A DNA stretch of 64,000 nucleotides from Cyathus striatus (GCA_025738555.1 JAOVFP010000002.1:2108001-2172000); one strand, 5' to 3'; shown: positions 35,086 to 47,080, numbered from the stretch's first letter. The notes: generated by a model not told the origin, from the letters alone. A program made the numbers and translations.

Positions 35086-35345
35086 CTCAATACGCCACCT
35101 ATATCCCTAAATGATCATTTATGATCACTATTACAATCACTAATAGTATAGAACACTATATAATTTAGAGGTGATCATAAAACTCCATGCTTATAAGAAC
35201 GCATGATCATATAGCCAGGAGTAAATATGAAAATATTTGCTGACACCACTCTCCACCTCTGCTGCCTGGAACGTCGGCTCCCTTCCAATCCTCTCTGGGG
35301 AGCATTATTCGTCCACCCCCAGCATTACCCCCGCCTATTCCACCA

Positions 35346-37603
35346 ATGGCGGCACATCCATTGCTGCTACCTGGAGCGGCGGCGCATGGTAGCACTATTG
35401 CTCCACCGTCACCTCTGTCGATCCCAGGAGCCTTTCGTGAGAGTCCTCCACTGGACCGTATTATCTCAATGCAAGTTGATAATGTCAACCGTTCGTCATC
35501 CAGCTCTCAACAGCCCGTCATGCCCAACGAGCAAGCTACGCCTCAACAAGATTCCTCTTCCAGCATGGCGGTAGATCATCACCCGCAGTTCCACCTGCAG
35601 ATCAACCAGCCTTCCATCATACAACAACAGGCCAATCCGACTCCTATCCCCCATCAGGAGGAAACGATGGAGGTCGATGCTCGTCACCAGAACGGTCAGC
35701 CTCCCATCCCACCGCAGCTAGCTGGTGCTCCTCCCCACCACCAGATGGACGGTCCACCTCAGCAACCAGCCGACCCTGCTCTCAACCACATTCAGCAGGA
35801 TGGCCTACCTCCCACCCTTCAGCAGCCGGCCGACCCTGCTCCCAATCACACTCAGCAGGACGACCCACCTACTGCCTCTCACTCTCAGCAGTCAGCTGGC
35901 CCTGCTCCCAACGTCCACCAGCAGGATGGCTCATTTCCCGCCCCACACCAGCCGGCTGGTCCTGCTCCCAACGTCCATCAGCAGGACGGCCCACCTCCCG
36001 CCCCACACCAGCCGGCTGGTCCTGCTCCCAACGTCCACCAGCAAGATGGCCCACCTCCCGCCCCACACCAGCCGGCTGATCCTGTTCTCAATGTCCATCT
36101 TTCTCCCGAACAGGTGAGGTCTTCTTACATAGTAGTGCACCTCATACTAATGTTGTTAGTTAACAATGGTTATGCGATGTGTAACGGCTTCGGTTGACGT
36201 ATCCATTCGAGAGATTATTTCGGAATTTCGCTCCACTGAAAGTCCCCAAGGCAAAGGCAAAGGTCGAGCATCCTCTCCTTCAGAGGATGTAGATGACCCC
36301 ATGGATAGCGGGGATGAAACCGAGGACAATGTTCAAGGCGATAACGCTGTCCTAGTCCCTTCCCCAAGAAAGCATAAGAAAAAGGAAGAACATGATCAGA
36401 TGTTTGACGTACGTTCATGTCTCCATCCTTCGACACATAGGTTAACCTTTTCGTAGCAACATCTCCGCACCTACCTGAACGAGACGAAAGGGCTATGGTG
36501 CACTCACGCTTCGGGATTTGTCTGTCCATCTACAGAAGAACTCGAACAGTTCAGGGACCGCAAGCTGGCTCTAGATGCAGCATCGCCAAAATTGAATTGG
36601 ATGGCGCCCTTGACTTCCGAGTGGAACAGGGAGATGATTTGGCTCCTTGCCTTGGATTACCAGATTGTGCTGAATGGTCAAGTCAATTTCCGTGTTCCTA
36701 AGGGAGAAGAGACAATGGCAAAGCTGGCAAAGCTGGCAAAGCTGGCAAAGCTGGCAAAGCTGGCAAAGCTGGCAAAGCTGGCAAAGCTGGCAAAGCTGGC
36801 AAAGCTGGCAAAGCTGGCAAAGCTGGCAAAGCTGGCAAAGCTGGCAAAGCTGGCAAAGCTGGCAAAGCTGGCAAAGAGGATCAGTGATAGACTACGACGG
36901 AGTGTTCTAGAGTACAGGCGGTCACAGCGAAGCATCGATCCCAAAAAGAAGTCTGAGTTAGCTACCGCTGAAGCTCAAGAGAAAGCAAGGAATTGTAGGT
37001 TTACTTGTCGGGAAGGGGTACGTGTATAGTTTAACTTCATATTATTTTCACATACTGAATGCACTTTCAGACGTGGAAACGCAGAGGGAAAGTCGTTTCG
37101 GCTCGCCTGACCAATAACGCTGAAAACCATCAGTTTTGGAGGGGTGTCGAACGCGTCCATGATGCACTGGGATCTATGGGGATGAGCTCAGACGAAACTG
37201 AAGTTGAAGGTACAAGTACCCAAAACAAAGTTGTTCGTCAAAAGAAGAAAGCTTGGCTTAACGATAGCATTTCTTTGTTGTTCCGGGACGTGGAGGCATA
37301 CGGCACTGGACTAAGAAAGGGAGGCAGAAATGTTCATTGCGTCAGGGAGTACAATGGGCCTTCATCTAAGGCTCCTCCACCTAAGACGAACGAACCGTCA
37401 CCAGAACAAATTTGTGTCCGCAGACTTCCTATCAACTACTATGATATGACTTGGTACAAAGCCCTTAGTGCGGGACAAAGATCTTCCATTGAAGCCGGTC
37501 CTGTCGAAGATCTGCCCAATACGGTATGTTACTCTCTCATACTTAAGTGTTTATAAGTCTGATGATCGTTTGTTTATTTCTACAGTCTGTGTTGAAGAAG
37601 TAA
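35346..37603 (+). CDS. Companion protein of the CACTA-like element (Pro/Gln-rich, (KLA)n tract)
   Basis: A five-exon model: 35346-36113, 36160-36408, 36457-37017, 37071-37523, 37586-37603. All introns are 46-62 nt GT-AG and phase 0; 2049 nt, 682 aa, no stops. Residues 1-256 are Pro/Gln/His-rich with about seven repeats of 18-20 aa (HQPAGPAPNVHQQDGPPPAP). A Lys/Asp-rich linker follows. A folded region begins HLRTYLNETKGLWCTHASGF and includes LTSEWNREMIWLLALDYQIV. It is interrupted by 17 copies of a 9-bp unit encoding Lys-Leu-Ala, then RISDRLRRSVLEYRRSQ. The C-terminal 150 residues (RRGKVVSARLTNNAENHQFW, MGMSSDETEVEG, LPINYYDMTWYKAL) match a domain I associate with unnamed agaricomycete proteins found near such transposases. 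Function unknown. The first in-frame ATG was chosen. Confidence 0.72.
36718..36876 (+). repeat. (AAGCTGGCA)n coding minisatellite
   Basis: About 17 perfect copies of a 9-bp unit inside the companion gene. The multiple-of-three period keeps the frame and encodes Lys-Leu-Ala repeats. Confidence 0.97.
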
Positions 37604-38638
37604 TGACTGATCCAAAGTTGATACAGTAGGACTTCAGTAGGACTTCATATATACCTATAGGGACAGCTTTATGGCCTAAATTTGTTGTATATACGTAGTG
37701 GTAATGACTGTAGATATCGTCGTGGTTATAACATGGACATTGTCTTAGTATAATGGACTCGAGGTCATTTTTGCTGCCTTGAACAATTCTTAGTACATCC
37801 GTATATAAAGTCAACGGCTGCCCAGCTCTTTTCATAATCTAGTAGTACAGGAAATTTTTGATTCATCTATGTATTAACATTAGACAAGTACTGAAACTGA
37901 AGAGTACAGAAATCCTTACCAAGTCAATAACGAGGTCGATCTTCTCCTTCGGCTGTTTCTTGAATGGCTGACCCTTGATCAAGTGCTCAGAAACACAATC
38001 CTTCGCGAACTGCTGTTGTAGTGTTAAAGCCATTTTGGGTGAGCATAAATAATTATTACCTGCACATTTTTATACTGATTTTTGTCCCAGCCCAGAATTG
38101 AATGTAGTGAGTACCCACCCCTCCCTGGTCGACCCAATTCACCTCGTGGCTTAGAGACCAACTTTCTGTCGTGAAGTGACTGATCTCGAAGTGGCTGTTG
38201 TCGATGGGATTGGACTTCAAGTGGCCACTCTTTGCGTAGGGTAAGGGTGCATCGAGGTTCAGGTAATGTATCTAGTGTAAAGGTTCGGCGCAAGCTCAGA
38301 TGTGAAGGCATGGAATTCATTGCTGTGACGTCGTTCTTCGTGTTCTGACCTATATATTAACATTATAGGTATTCCTTCATCCGGAATTGTGTCCTACCTT
38401 GTTCCGCTTATCGTGAACAACGGTGGTCTTGTTTTATAAGCACCTTCGTTAGTCCGATTCAATCGGTTACACCAAAAGTTGTCATGTCAGTACGTCCTTT
38501 ATTCTATATATATCAAGTATCATGTCTCAGTGACTTTAAAAGCTGTATCACTGCTGCATCTCCAGTGTTATATCAAGTTTCAGGTACGTTCCCAGCTATT
38601 GCTTATATCTATATACTGATCGCTCTTCGAAGAGGAAT
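37604..38638. other. Intergenic between companion gene and transposase
   Basis: About 1 kb without a supportable gene. A minus-strand frame at 38024-38320 (MNSMPSHLSLRRTFTLD) is unrecognised. The transposase promoter presumably lies near 38400-38638. Confidence 0.4.
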
Positions 38639-41600
38639 ATGCCCCATTCAAAGAAGGAGAAGAAACTAGCGATCTGCTATTGCAAGAAATGCAACGGGGT
38701 CACAATGACCGAATTGGACTTTATCGCGCATGTGAGCGAAAATAAGGCTGAAGACGATCTTCGGGGCATTGAAGATCGAGTGTTTTCGCTCACTCTTGCT
38801 GAAGCTGGCCCATGTTCTCCCCAGGACATACCTCCGCCTTCGATTCCCCAACCTTCTCCCTATGAGATAGATGCGCAACTGACGTTCCAGCGCTTATTGG
38901 AGTGCGACAATAGTCTAATGCTTTGTCGCGACAGTATTCGTGCAGTCTTTCAAGAATGGCTTGAAAACAGAACATGGAATCCAGCTATGCAGGACGAAGC
39001 CGCCAGATTTCCCATTAGGAGTCAGGCTCATGCTTATCTCTTGAGCCAAGAGTCCTGGCTGCTAGATCTTATAGCTCGGGTTCGTCTTGTCCCGACTTCT
39101 GGAGATGGTGCAAACGAATTGTTCAAAAGTTCAGTGCATACGGGTGCGGACTCGCTACTAGCGGATATTCAAAAGCGCATAGAACGCTGGAGTAATTTGG
39201 CCTTTCCCTACGGGAAATCCTATGACACTGGTAAGTAGCTTAGTACTGGGGATAGTGCGATAAATAACTCGTTCAACAGATGTTCACTTTGACCATCCCT
39301 TACACCTCAGCCATCCAGCTCTGGCAGTTTGCCTTTTCCTTATGGTCGCCGTTAGTGTTTTTGCGAATGCTGCACGCCCTACTTGCAACTTCATCCTCTG
39401 AATGGCCAAGCTTCTGCTGGGTGCCGCTACCTCGGCTGATCAGACACTGCTCCTCAGATCAATACCGGACGACCTGCGGACAGCAAGGAAAATGTTCGAT
39501 TTGGACCCCAAAACGACAACCTACGCCACCTGCCCATCTTGTGCTTCAATTTATCCCCCGGGTGTAAAGGATGCCTACCCGCTTCGCTGTACGTTCAAAC
39601 ACTTTGCTAATGCAAAGCCGTGCGGAGTGCGCTTAACGAAACACGCTGTTCAGAACGGTGTGACCATTGTGGTTCCGGCACGGCCATATGTTATGCAAGA
39701 CTTCACGGCCTTCGTGGGCGCACTGTACACGCGCCCCGGTGTCGAGGAATTGATTAGGCGGACCAGACAAGCCTTGACCCATGATGGCTTTCGAGATATT
39801 AATCAGGCAGCAGCAATTCGCCAGTTCACTGATGCAGATGGGAAAGTTTTTGTTGACTCTAATGAGGAACTACGTACACTCTGGAGCATCAGCTATGATG
39901 CCTTCAATCCGTATCACAACAAAGCCGCAGGAAAGTCAGCGTCAGTGGGGTCATTGGCACTTGTATGTCTTAGCTTACCCGCAAGCATGTGTTATCGACC
40001 AGAGAATATATATCTCACCGGGTTGATACCGGGACCTCGCCAACCATCTTTAGATGGCCTGAATCCATATCTTGCTCCACTTATAGATGTTTTCCACCAG
40101 AGCTATCATAAGGGTACTTGGTATAGTTGCACACATCAACATCCTAATGGGATTTGTGGTTGGGAGGCCATTGTTCCCGCAGTATGTGATTTACCGGGTT
40201 CTCACAAGCTGACAGGATGCGCGTCCCATTCTGCGACAATCTTTTGTTCATTGTGCCATCTCAGGAAGCAGGATATCAACAATATTAACTGTTCTTCAGT
40301 TGGCTGGATGCCAGTTACCTATGAAGAACATCTTAAAGCCACGATGGCCTGGCGAGATGCCACTAGTAAATCCCAAAGAGATCAGCTCTTCAAAAAGAAC
40401 GGGATTCGTTGGTCTGAGCTTCTTCGGCTTGAATATTGGGACCCAACGAAGTACACGGTTGTTGATGGGATGCACAACTTTTATCTAGGTCTCGTAAAAC
40501 ATCATTTTCGCGTCGTCATAGGTATGAATTGGGATGAAAACCTGGAACTTAATGAGAAGCCGGAGGTGGAGGAGCCTACAGCAAAGGCTATTCAGAAAGG
40601 GCTACAGGTGATGTCGTCCCAGCCGACATCATCTAACCTGCGTAGATTGTCTATACCGGTATTGCGATCACTCTGCCAGCATTTTGGTGTCTTAGGCAGG
40701 CTCAAACATATGGGTCGGCGAGTTAAGAAGCAGAATTATGTTAATGTGCTTGTAAGTCATTCCTTTTGAAACGATTCACCATCATTGATTAGTCAAAAGC
40801 TTGACAGCTCAAGGTCTGGAGGGTGATGAAGCCCGCCCAGTAGCGCATGGAATCATCAGCGAGCTGGCTGGTATTGAGATTGATATCAATGAGTTGGCCA
40901 CTGTTGATGCACACCCTAGCATCCCTCTTCTCGATCACGATGACTTGAAACGTATCCAAGAAGACATTTTACACACCATCCGTCCAAGTTGGCAGGCAGG
41001 TCCACCAGCGAACTTTGGTTCACCTTCTCATGGTAAATTGAAAGCCGATCAATGGCGAACGTGTATCGACTTCGACTTGACTGTTTCATTGGCGAAGATG
41101 TGGGACAGCGAAACTGACGAATCATTAATGGGTGGAAAGAAACAAATGGCACTGGAAAGCACGTTGCTTCTTGCTACCGCTATCAGATATGCTACCTCTC
41201 ACCGAGTAAAACCTGGTCATCATGACCTGGAATACAAGAAGTTTATGTTAGCGTATCTTCACTCAATTCGAGAGCTGAGGCCTGACGTCGATCTCCATCC
41301 TATACATCATAATGCAGTTCACCTGGCAGAACAATTACGCTTGTTTGGGCCTATTCATGGCTGGTGGATGTTTCCGTTTGAACGGGTAATCGGTAACCTG
41401 CAGAAGAAAAACATTAACTTCAAATTTGGTTTGTCCTGATCATCAATCGTGTAGAATCCATACTAAAGGCCCTTCTAGGAGAGCTGGAAGCATCTATGTT
41501 GAGAGCTTTCTGTGCTGCATCAGAACTTCGGGTATTCTTACAGTGCCCGGGGTGTCCTGAAATTCTCAAACAGAGCAGCAAAATCGTCGAAGACTGCTTT

Positions 41601-42157
41601 CCCGATGTTCAATCGGGGACTCTAATAAGTGATATGCAATTCTTGGCGGACGACGTATGTCAACCCGTAGGTGGAAAGCGGATCAAGCTTGATGCTGATG
41701 TTGCAGAAGCAGCGGGTTTAGGAGGTAATTCTGCTATAGTGACCCAGCACGATCGTTACACAGTCAGCGGACATCAATTATCGTCGAAACATAACACGGC
41801 AAGGAATAGTACCATATTCTACAGGGACCCAGACTCTTCGCAACTAATTCCAGCGGTGATTCGAACTATATTTGTTGTAGCCTGTCAACCGCAGGTTTAT
41901 TTCGCAGTTCACCCCTACAGTGGGCAAGCAGATGTAGCAAGTGCATTCGACAACTTCAAAGAGTTCAGTGTAGGTCTTTGGAAGGATTTACTGGATGATC
42001 GTGTTCACATAATTTCTAACAAAACCCAAATTTACCCTGCTATTAAACGCAAGTGGAGCGATGGGGTTCTGGCCTTGAAGCCGTTTATTCAAGTATGTGT
42101 ACGTTAGCTTAAAGATAACTTATCCTAACTTGCAAAATTTTATTATAGGACTTTTAG
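38639..42157 (+). pseudogene. tnp2-family (CACTA) transposase with one in-frame stop
   Basis: Exons: 38639-39230, 39280-40751, about 40822-41428, 41479-42092, 42149-42157 (ends PFIQDF). The N-terminus has a Cys motif (AICYCKKCNG) as in basidiomycete tnp2 proteins. The core shows the zinc-binding-like TCPSCASIYPPG, then CTFKHFANAKPCG, NPYHNKAAGKSASVGSLALV, LTGLIPGPRQPSLDGLNPYL, VCDLPGSHKLTGCASH, TVVDGMHNFYLGLVKHHF and GPIHGWWMFPFERVIGNLQ. The Asp of CDLPG, the Asp of VDGMHN and the Glu of PFER are the probable DDE triad (assignment from family pattern). A TGA at 39399-39401 interrupts exon 2 between NFIL and MAKLLLGAA. One transition from TGG or CGA would explain it. The junction at 40752-40821 fits phase poorly and may hide an indel. 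Otherwise full length, so inactivation looks recent. Confidence 0.85.
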
Positions 42158-42258
42158 TACATTCTTTAGAGACTTCATTCGCAGATCCTATTGGTAAGGT
42201 AATAAATACTATTGTTCGCTGTACATAAAACAAGCTGCGAGTGCCATAGTCAAGCTGT

Positions 42259-43747
42259 TTAATATAAATCTTCAATGGTTAGCCTTATGAACTCTCCCCT
42301 TTCCGGTTGGCGTTTCCATATGTCGGGAGAGCAACTAACTGATTCAAGGTCGGGACAGTATGTACGAAGTGTTGTGATGAAGGTTTGCATACCCTCTTTG
42401 CTGTCTGTGAACTGTGTACTACTCCGATAAGGAGGGTGTATGGTTAGCTTCCATAGCTTTGAAGCACCCTCGAGCAACTTTATGTAGTAATCCTGATCGC
42501 AACTCGTTAGAAAAAGGCAGTAATAAGGTAAGACAACGCACATAATACAATAGCTCTGAATACTGATGGTTGATCTCCAGATTTTGGCATTTGCGTATGG
42601 CATTCATGCCCGGAATAGAGCATTGGCATGGTATGTCCGCTTTTATATGTTCATCGAGTGAGTAGGGAAGTATGATATTGATGCTAGCGTCAGCGCCGAG
42701 TCGGTGAGAGTGTTGAAGAGGGGAGGTGATGTTTGCCATTGACTTGCAGAATTCGTGGGTATATGGGTTTGGAAAGCCATCTGTTAATCGAAGCTGAACA
42801 GCCTTCAGTTGGGACGAGACGTTGGTCAGCTTGAAGTCCTTGCTGCATGTTATGTCGGTAACATTCTTTGGTATCTTGATGGACCCTTTACTGACCGACC
42901 GACTCTCACGCCGTGTACAGCATATCCATAAGCGTTGTAGCTGGGACAACAGAGGAGTAGAGCGGGACCCAAATGTGAATGGTTCGTCGCATGTAATCAG
43001 GAGCGTCCTAAGGTTTGACATAGACCCGCAAAGTAGGACTGGTTCAATATCCTTTCCACTCCTCCCCCTGATACTTAAGAAATTTAGAGACGGCCCACTT
43101 AACAGTATAGACAGCAAGTTGATCATGCTTTCGTTACTGAAGATGTGGGTTGATATACGGAGGTTCTGGAGCCTAGCAGCGATGTTATCTCTAATCCTTT
43201 CATAAGGGATCTCTGGCAGACATGGCAATGGCAATACAGTTACGCTGGTGACTCGAGGAGCACCTGTGCCATCCAACTCAACGCACGTACAAGAAGGGGG
43301 GAGACTCGCCAGGATGACAGCAACAGACCCAATAACGGACGGCTCTGCAGGGAAAGTATCGTCGTCCTTGTTTTTGCAATGATGAGTGATGGTGAGTTCC
43401 TGCACTCCTAAAGCCTTGCTCAGGAACGTACTAAGCCCTTCGCAGTACTTCCTGATACAATACAAGCTGACTAGTACTCTGTAGCGTCTAGAGCGTGTCG
43501 ATATATGTTCTAGGAGATGAATCACAGCCGGATTGACGTCTCCTGTTAAGGCTATCACGGTGCGTCCAATGCAATCATTTTGTAATACCTGTTGCATTCT
43601 AAGAAAGACCTCCGACGCTGCATAGCGCAGGTAACGATTGGCGTGGAGTAGCTGCAAGATGTCGCCCTCATCAACCTGAGTAATTATCAGGTCTACTAGT
43701 TCCGCTGGAAGCTTTAGGATTGGGAAGGAGTCCTGCTGAGCCTTCAT
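42259..43747 (-). CDS. F-box / leucine-rich protein
   Basis: Two exons on the minus strand, 43747-42542 and 42492-42259, with a 49-nt GT-AG intron in phase 0: 1440 nt, 479 aa, intact. Residues about 10-50 (FPILKLPAELVDLIITQVDE, then LLHANRYLRYAASEVFLRMQ) form an F-box of the agaricomycete kind, the SKP1-binding module of SCF ubiquitin ligases. The rest is leucine-rich (LQNLRISTHIFSNESMINLL, GPSLNFLSIRGRSGKD, SNLRTLLITCDEPFTFGSRS) and ends RLTIEDLY. No signal peptide. It lies tail to tail with the transposase (stops about 100 bp apart) inside the transposon, so it is cargo or a long-standing passenger. The substrate cannot be inferred. Confidence 0.8.
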
Positions 43748-43780
43748 GTGTTGGTTTTTGACGGTCGCCTATGTTCAATT

Positions 43781-44069
43781 TCAATTCTATTCAGTAACAA
43801 TATTTTGTAAGTACCATTTAGTTAAACGTACCAGTTTACGCTGCTTTCTAATTCCTTCGTATTCTGGCAAAAGATTATCGATTTCTTGGGAACCACGTTT
43901 ACATGTGGTGCTAGTTGCTCTGAGGCTCTTAGCAAAAGCCCGTGTAAATACACGTGCAACCGACGTCAATTCCTACATATTAAAAGCTTAGAACATAATT
44001 AAAGTCAAGAAAATTGTTAATGCTCACCAAGTTGCAGCCCAGAGAGATGACATTTCTGAGATTGGCCAT
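43781..44069 (-). CDS. Possible 62-aa protein upstream of the F-box gene
   Basis: A three-exon model on the minus strand: 44069-44028, 43972-43832, 43786-43781. GT-AG introns of 55 and 45 nt; product MANLRNVISLGCNL followed by ELTSVARVFTRAFAKSLRAT and a Lys/Arg-rich end. No similarity recognised. It could instead be a 5' non-coding exon set of the F-box gene, whose ATG lies 34 bp further on. The two introns with good consensus are the main support. Confidence 0.35.
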
Positions 44070-44652
44070 CGCCGTAAAAGTTGATAGTGAAGTTAACTGA
44101 AGTTGATATATGTAGCGATTATACTGACCTTAAACGAGTCTCGTTTTATAGAGCCTGAGTACCTGTTTTGAATGGGCATAAAATCTACAATAACCTGAAT
44201 CCCTTCTGTAATTTACAACAAGCTGAAATCTCTTACTCATTCGATATTTCTTCATGTACGTTCAATTCGGAGGTATATTGGTCTGGTTATTCTTCGTCGG
44301 ATTTTGAAAATGATGCAGAAAATGGTGGCGTTCAGAGATGGAATGGAATGTCTGTCAAATGCTCCACTGCAATTGTGTTATACCCGATCGCGCCGGTGTG
44401 CATAGTAGGATGGTAGCAACGGAACAAAAACCTTTGTACAATAAGTTGTTAGGCAAGTTCCTTTCTTTTATTTGTATGACGCTTCCAACTCCACTAGACT
44501 TTCAAAATTATGAATACTATGGTGCGGGTAAGCTTTCGCCGAGCGGGGAATGAGTGGGGATACAAGGAAACTAGTCGGCGAAACAATAATGCAGAGAATA
44601 CATCAACACCGTACTCGTTTCCGACACCAGCTCTATCAGATCACCTTCCAAC
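44070..44652. other. Divergent intergenic region before the WD40 gene
   Basis: No supportable gene; short frames only. Probably holds the promoters of the flanking genes. Confidence 0.4.
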
Positions 44653-46223
44653 ATGAAGCCAGCTACTCTTACTGCACGTACTTTGGTATTTTTGGGTTAA
44701 CTACTGCTAATTGCATTTTTTCAGTTCGACTTAAAATATACGCTCAATCAACATTTGAGAGCGATCAACACCTTAAAGATAAACCAGGATGGCTCTAAAC
44801 TTGCAAGCGGTGGTGAGCGGCAAGTTCTCTGAAATATTTATATGCATGTTTAAAATATACTGTTAGGTGATGATGGACTTATGGTAGTATGGGAGTTAAC
44901 GACAGGCAAAAAGCTTTGGGAAGCGTCCGTCATTGGTGAAGTTACAACCGTTTGCTGGGCACATTTCGCAGAAACAGGTTCCACGATACTATATTTCGGA
45001 ACAGGTAGCGGTGTAATCCGAGGATATCAGGAAAGTAAAACCGGAGATGGTTATGAGCATGTGTTGGCGATATCTGCGCATGATGGCCCTTTGGAAGACC
45101 TGAAATTTGACTCGTTCCATAGTCGCCTCGCCTCGCTTGGGGCAGGCTCTCTCAAAGTGTGGAACTTGGTTTTCCCAGGTATGTTATTTGTCCTCTAGGT
45201 TCCATATTGCACTCACTGAATCTCTTAGGTCAAGCTTCTCTGTACATAGAGTCTACCCCTCGCCCCCACACGGCTAGGAGTGTCATGTTTACACAGAATG
45301 GGGTGGAATTAATTCTCTGCTATTTGGAATCTCGTGAGATGTAAGCCCCACCATCATGCTTTTATCCTTGAAGTTTTTATATGTGGTTGTAGCTTTTGCT
45401 ATCAGCTGACTCCTTGGAAAATGCGATGGTTTCATGAGATCCGTACCAGAATGTCAGTCTCTCTCTCGCCTTATAGTTAACTGCTCCGCCTGATATGTTG
45501 TTACAGTGGACATGCCATCATTGGCGCAGATAATCGTACTCTACTAGTCTCTAATCTTCAAGATGGCGTTGACATATATGCCATTCCGCCTGTACAGCCA
45601 CTTAGGTCGTTAAAGCATGCTATCCGCTCAAATGTGCCCCTTGTCGTCTCATCTGCCCTGCAAGGTGAACTGGTAGTTGTCGGTAGTGATGATGGTGTAG
45701 TACGTGTATATGATCAACACTTGGGAACCTTGGTTGCACTACTACCCCATGGCTACGGTAAGTAATTAATGTTATACACATGAGAATGAAGAAATCTAAA
45801 TACTTTGCTAGTTGAAACGCTAGTACAAATAACCGAGGTTTGCAAAGTTTCTAAATACTAGCGATGTTAATGCTAACTATATAATAGGTATTCAGTTCCG
45901 AAAAGCAGTGTGTCATTGCGACTGGAACGTCGGATAATGGCAATATCGAAATTAAGGTATGGACTTCAAGTACCAGCACCGATTTGAGTACGGAAACATC
46001 GAGCACTAGCACAATTTGTTCTCCTGAACCAATGCTAGATTACAAAAGAACTCTGCTGAAAATGCTTCCAATCAGTTATGGCCTTGGCGGTATCCTGATC
46101 ATTTGTATGCTTTGTCTTTACGTTTCAGGGTATGTAGATGTAGTAGTATTTTTTACAATTATCGTAGTTGGGTTTATGTCGTTATTCTTTTTAACTTCCT
46201 TCCTTAGTTACAGCACTGTATAG
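44653..46223 (+). CDS. WD40-repeat protein with C-terminal membrane segments
   Basis: An eight-exon model: 44653-44685, 44725-44812, 44867-45178, 45229-45340, 45393-45452, 45507-45757, 45812-45837, 45888-46223. All introns are 39-54 nt with GT-AG; 1218 nt, 405 aa, no stops. WD40 repeats are visible: HLRAINTLKINQDGSKLASG then GDDGLMVVWELTTGKKLWE, HDGPLEDLKFDSFHSRLASL with LKVWNL, and VVVGSDDGVVRVYDQHLGTL, with an IATGTSDNGNIEIKVW blade near the end. After a Ser/Thr-rich linker, two hydrophobic helices follow (GLGGILIICMLCLYVSG and VVVFFTIIVVGFMSLFFLTS), so the propeller is probably tethered to a membrane. Such WD40-TM proteins form a multigene family in agaricomycetes; role unknown. ATG 44653 was chosen because it is in frame with exon 2 and gives a short leader. 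Confidence 0.78.
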
Positions 46224-46433
46224 TATATTAGTGCGTTCAACATATGTATTATTTCCTTCTTGACTGATTAGCGCTTGCTGATTCCGACATCTATTGTCTT
46301 GCCATGCTACATCAACACATTTTGGTAGAGATATTGTTTTTGTATGATTTGTATGTGTTTCCTTCCCCGTAACTAACTTTTTATTGTTTCGTAGGTATAA
46401 GTACATGATGCATTAGCATGGAGAAGACTCAAA

Positions 46434-47080
46434 ATGCCTCCATCCAGAAACTATTGTGTTTTGCGTCGTTTCTCTCCATTGACGCTTCGTATGCAATTTT
46501 CTCCAGAACGTTTGCTTACCCCACCGCCGTGCTCCTTCAGGACTTGCTACCCACTAGGTGAGGGTGGCGAATCTGAGACCAGCTCCGTGGTGGTAGTGAT
46601 TCCAAAACCGAAAGGTGAAGCAGGAAAAACTTACAAACTAGTCGACTATGTACAGTGTAGCCCGGAGCAACTTAGTGATATGGAGGTAATACATCGCTTT
46701 TAAATCTTTTAAATTGCAAATTCTTACTTAGTGGGCATGATTTTCAGACCCGCATCTCAGTAATTGCGAAGGAGGTGTTGGACTTCAATCGCACATACGT
46801 GACTCAGGAACAAAGCAAGCTCACTACCGTTTGCGAGAAAGTACGTATTTAATGTTCGTCACATTAACTGTATCTAATTTATCGACATATTTTAAAGGCC
46901 GCTAACCAGTATCCCGATCTGCTCAAATATGATTGTAACTGGCTCACACTCAATATCATCAAGATTATATTGTGGAATCACAGGAAAGGTTGCCGAAAGT
47001 CAACTACAACTACAAAGGAAGTTGGCGCTGGCTTGAAGAAAGCTAGGGCAGTTCGTTTTGCAGGATCTCGAGTGGGATAA
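46434..47080 (+). CDS. 175-aa protein of unknown function (last gene of the element)
   Basis: Three exons, 46434-46685, 46748-46840, 46898-47080, with introns of 62 and 57 nt, phase 0, GT-AG; 528 nt, 175 aa, intact. Residues 1-60 are Arg/Pro/Ser-rich. The C-terminal half (ISVIAKEVLDFNRTYVTQEQ, AANQYPDLLKYDCNWLTLNI, then KIILWNHRKGC) resembles a helical module at the end of many unnamed agaricomycete proteins linked to mobile DNA, though I cannot name the family. It ends in a basic tail. It lies about 230 bp from the right TIR and could be an element gene. Confidence 0.62.

Larger units (their letters stand above)
31390..35246. mobile_element. Foldback structure FB2 (3.86-kb near-palindrome)
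   Basis: Arms of about 1.48-1.6 kb (31390-32870 and 33650-35246) are reverse complements, separated by about 0.8 kb of unrelated AT-rich sequence. From the outside in, each arm has: an end GTGTTAGCAAAC / GTGTCAGCAAAT followed by TATTTTCATATTTACTCCTG; about 100 bp of unique sequence; about seven units of a 70-bp GATCA-rich minisatellite; then 750-950 bp of irregular TGTCACA-rich repeats. No target duplication is visible, so it may be a nested insertion or an internal inverted repeat of the host element. No transposase. Confidence 0.85.

Noticed and set aside
36674..36944. Alternative frames of the 9-bp repeat giving (SWQ)n or (ASF)n proteins
   Set aside because: Only the Lys-Leu-Ala frame is continuous with flanking spliced exons that look like real protein.
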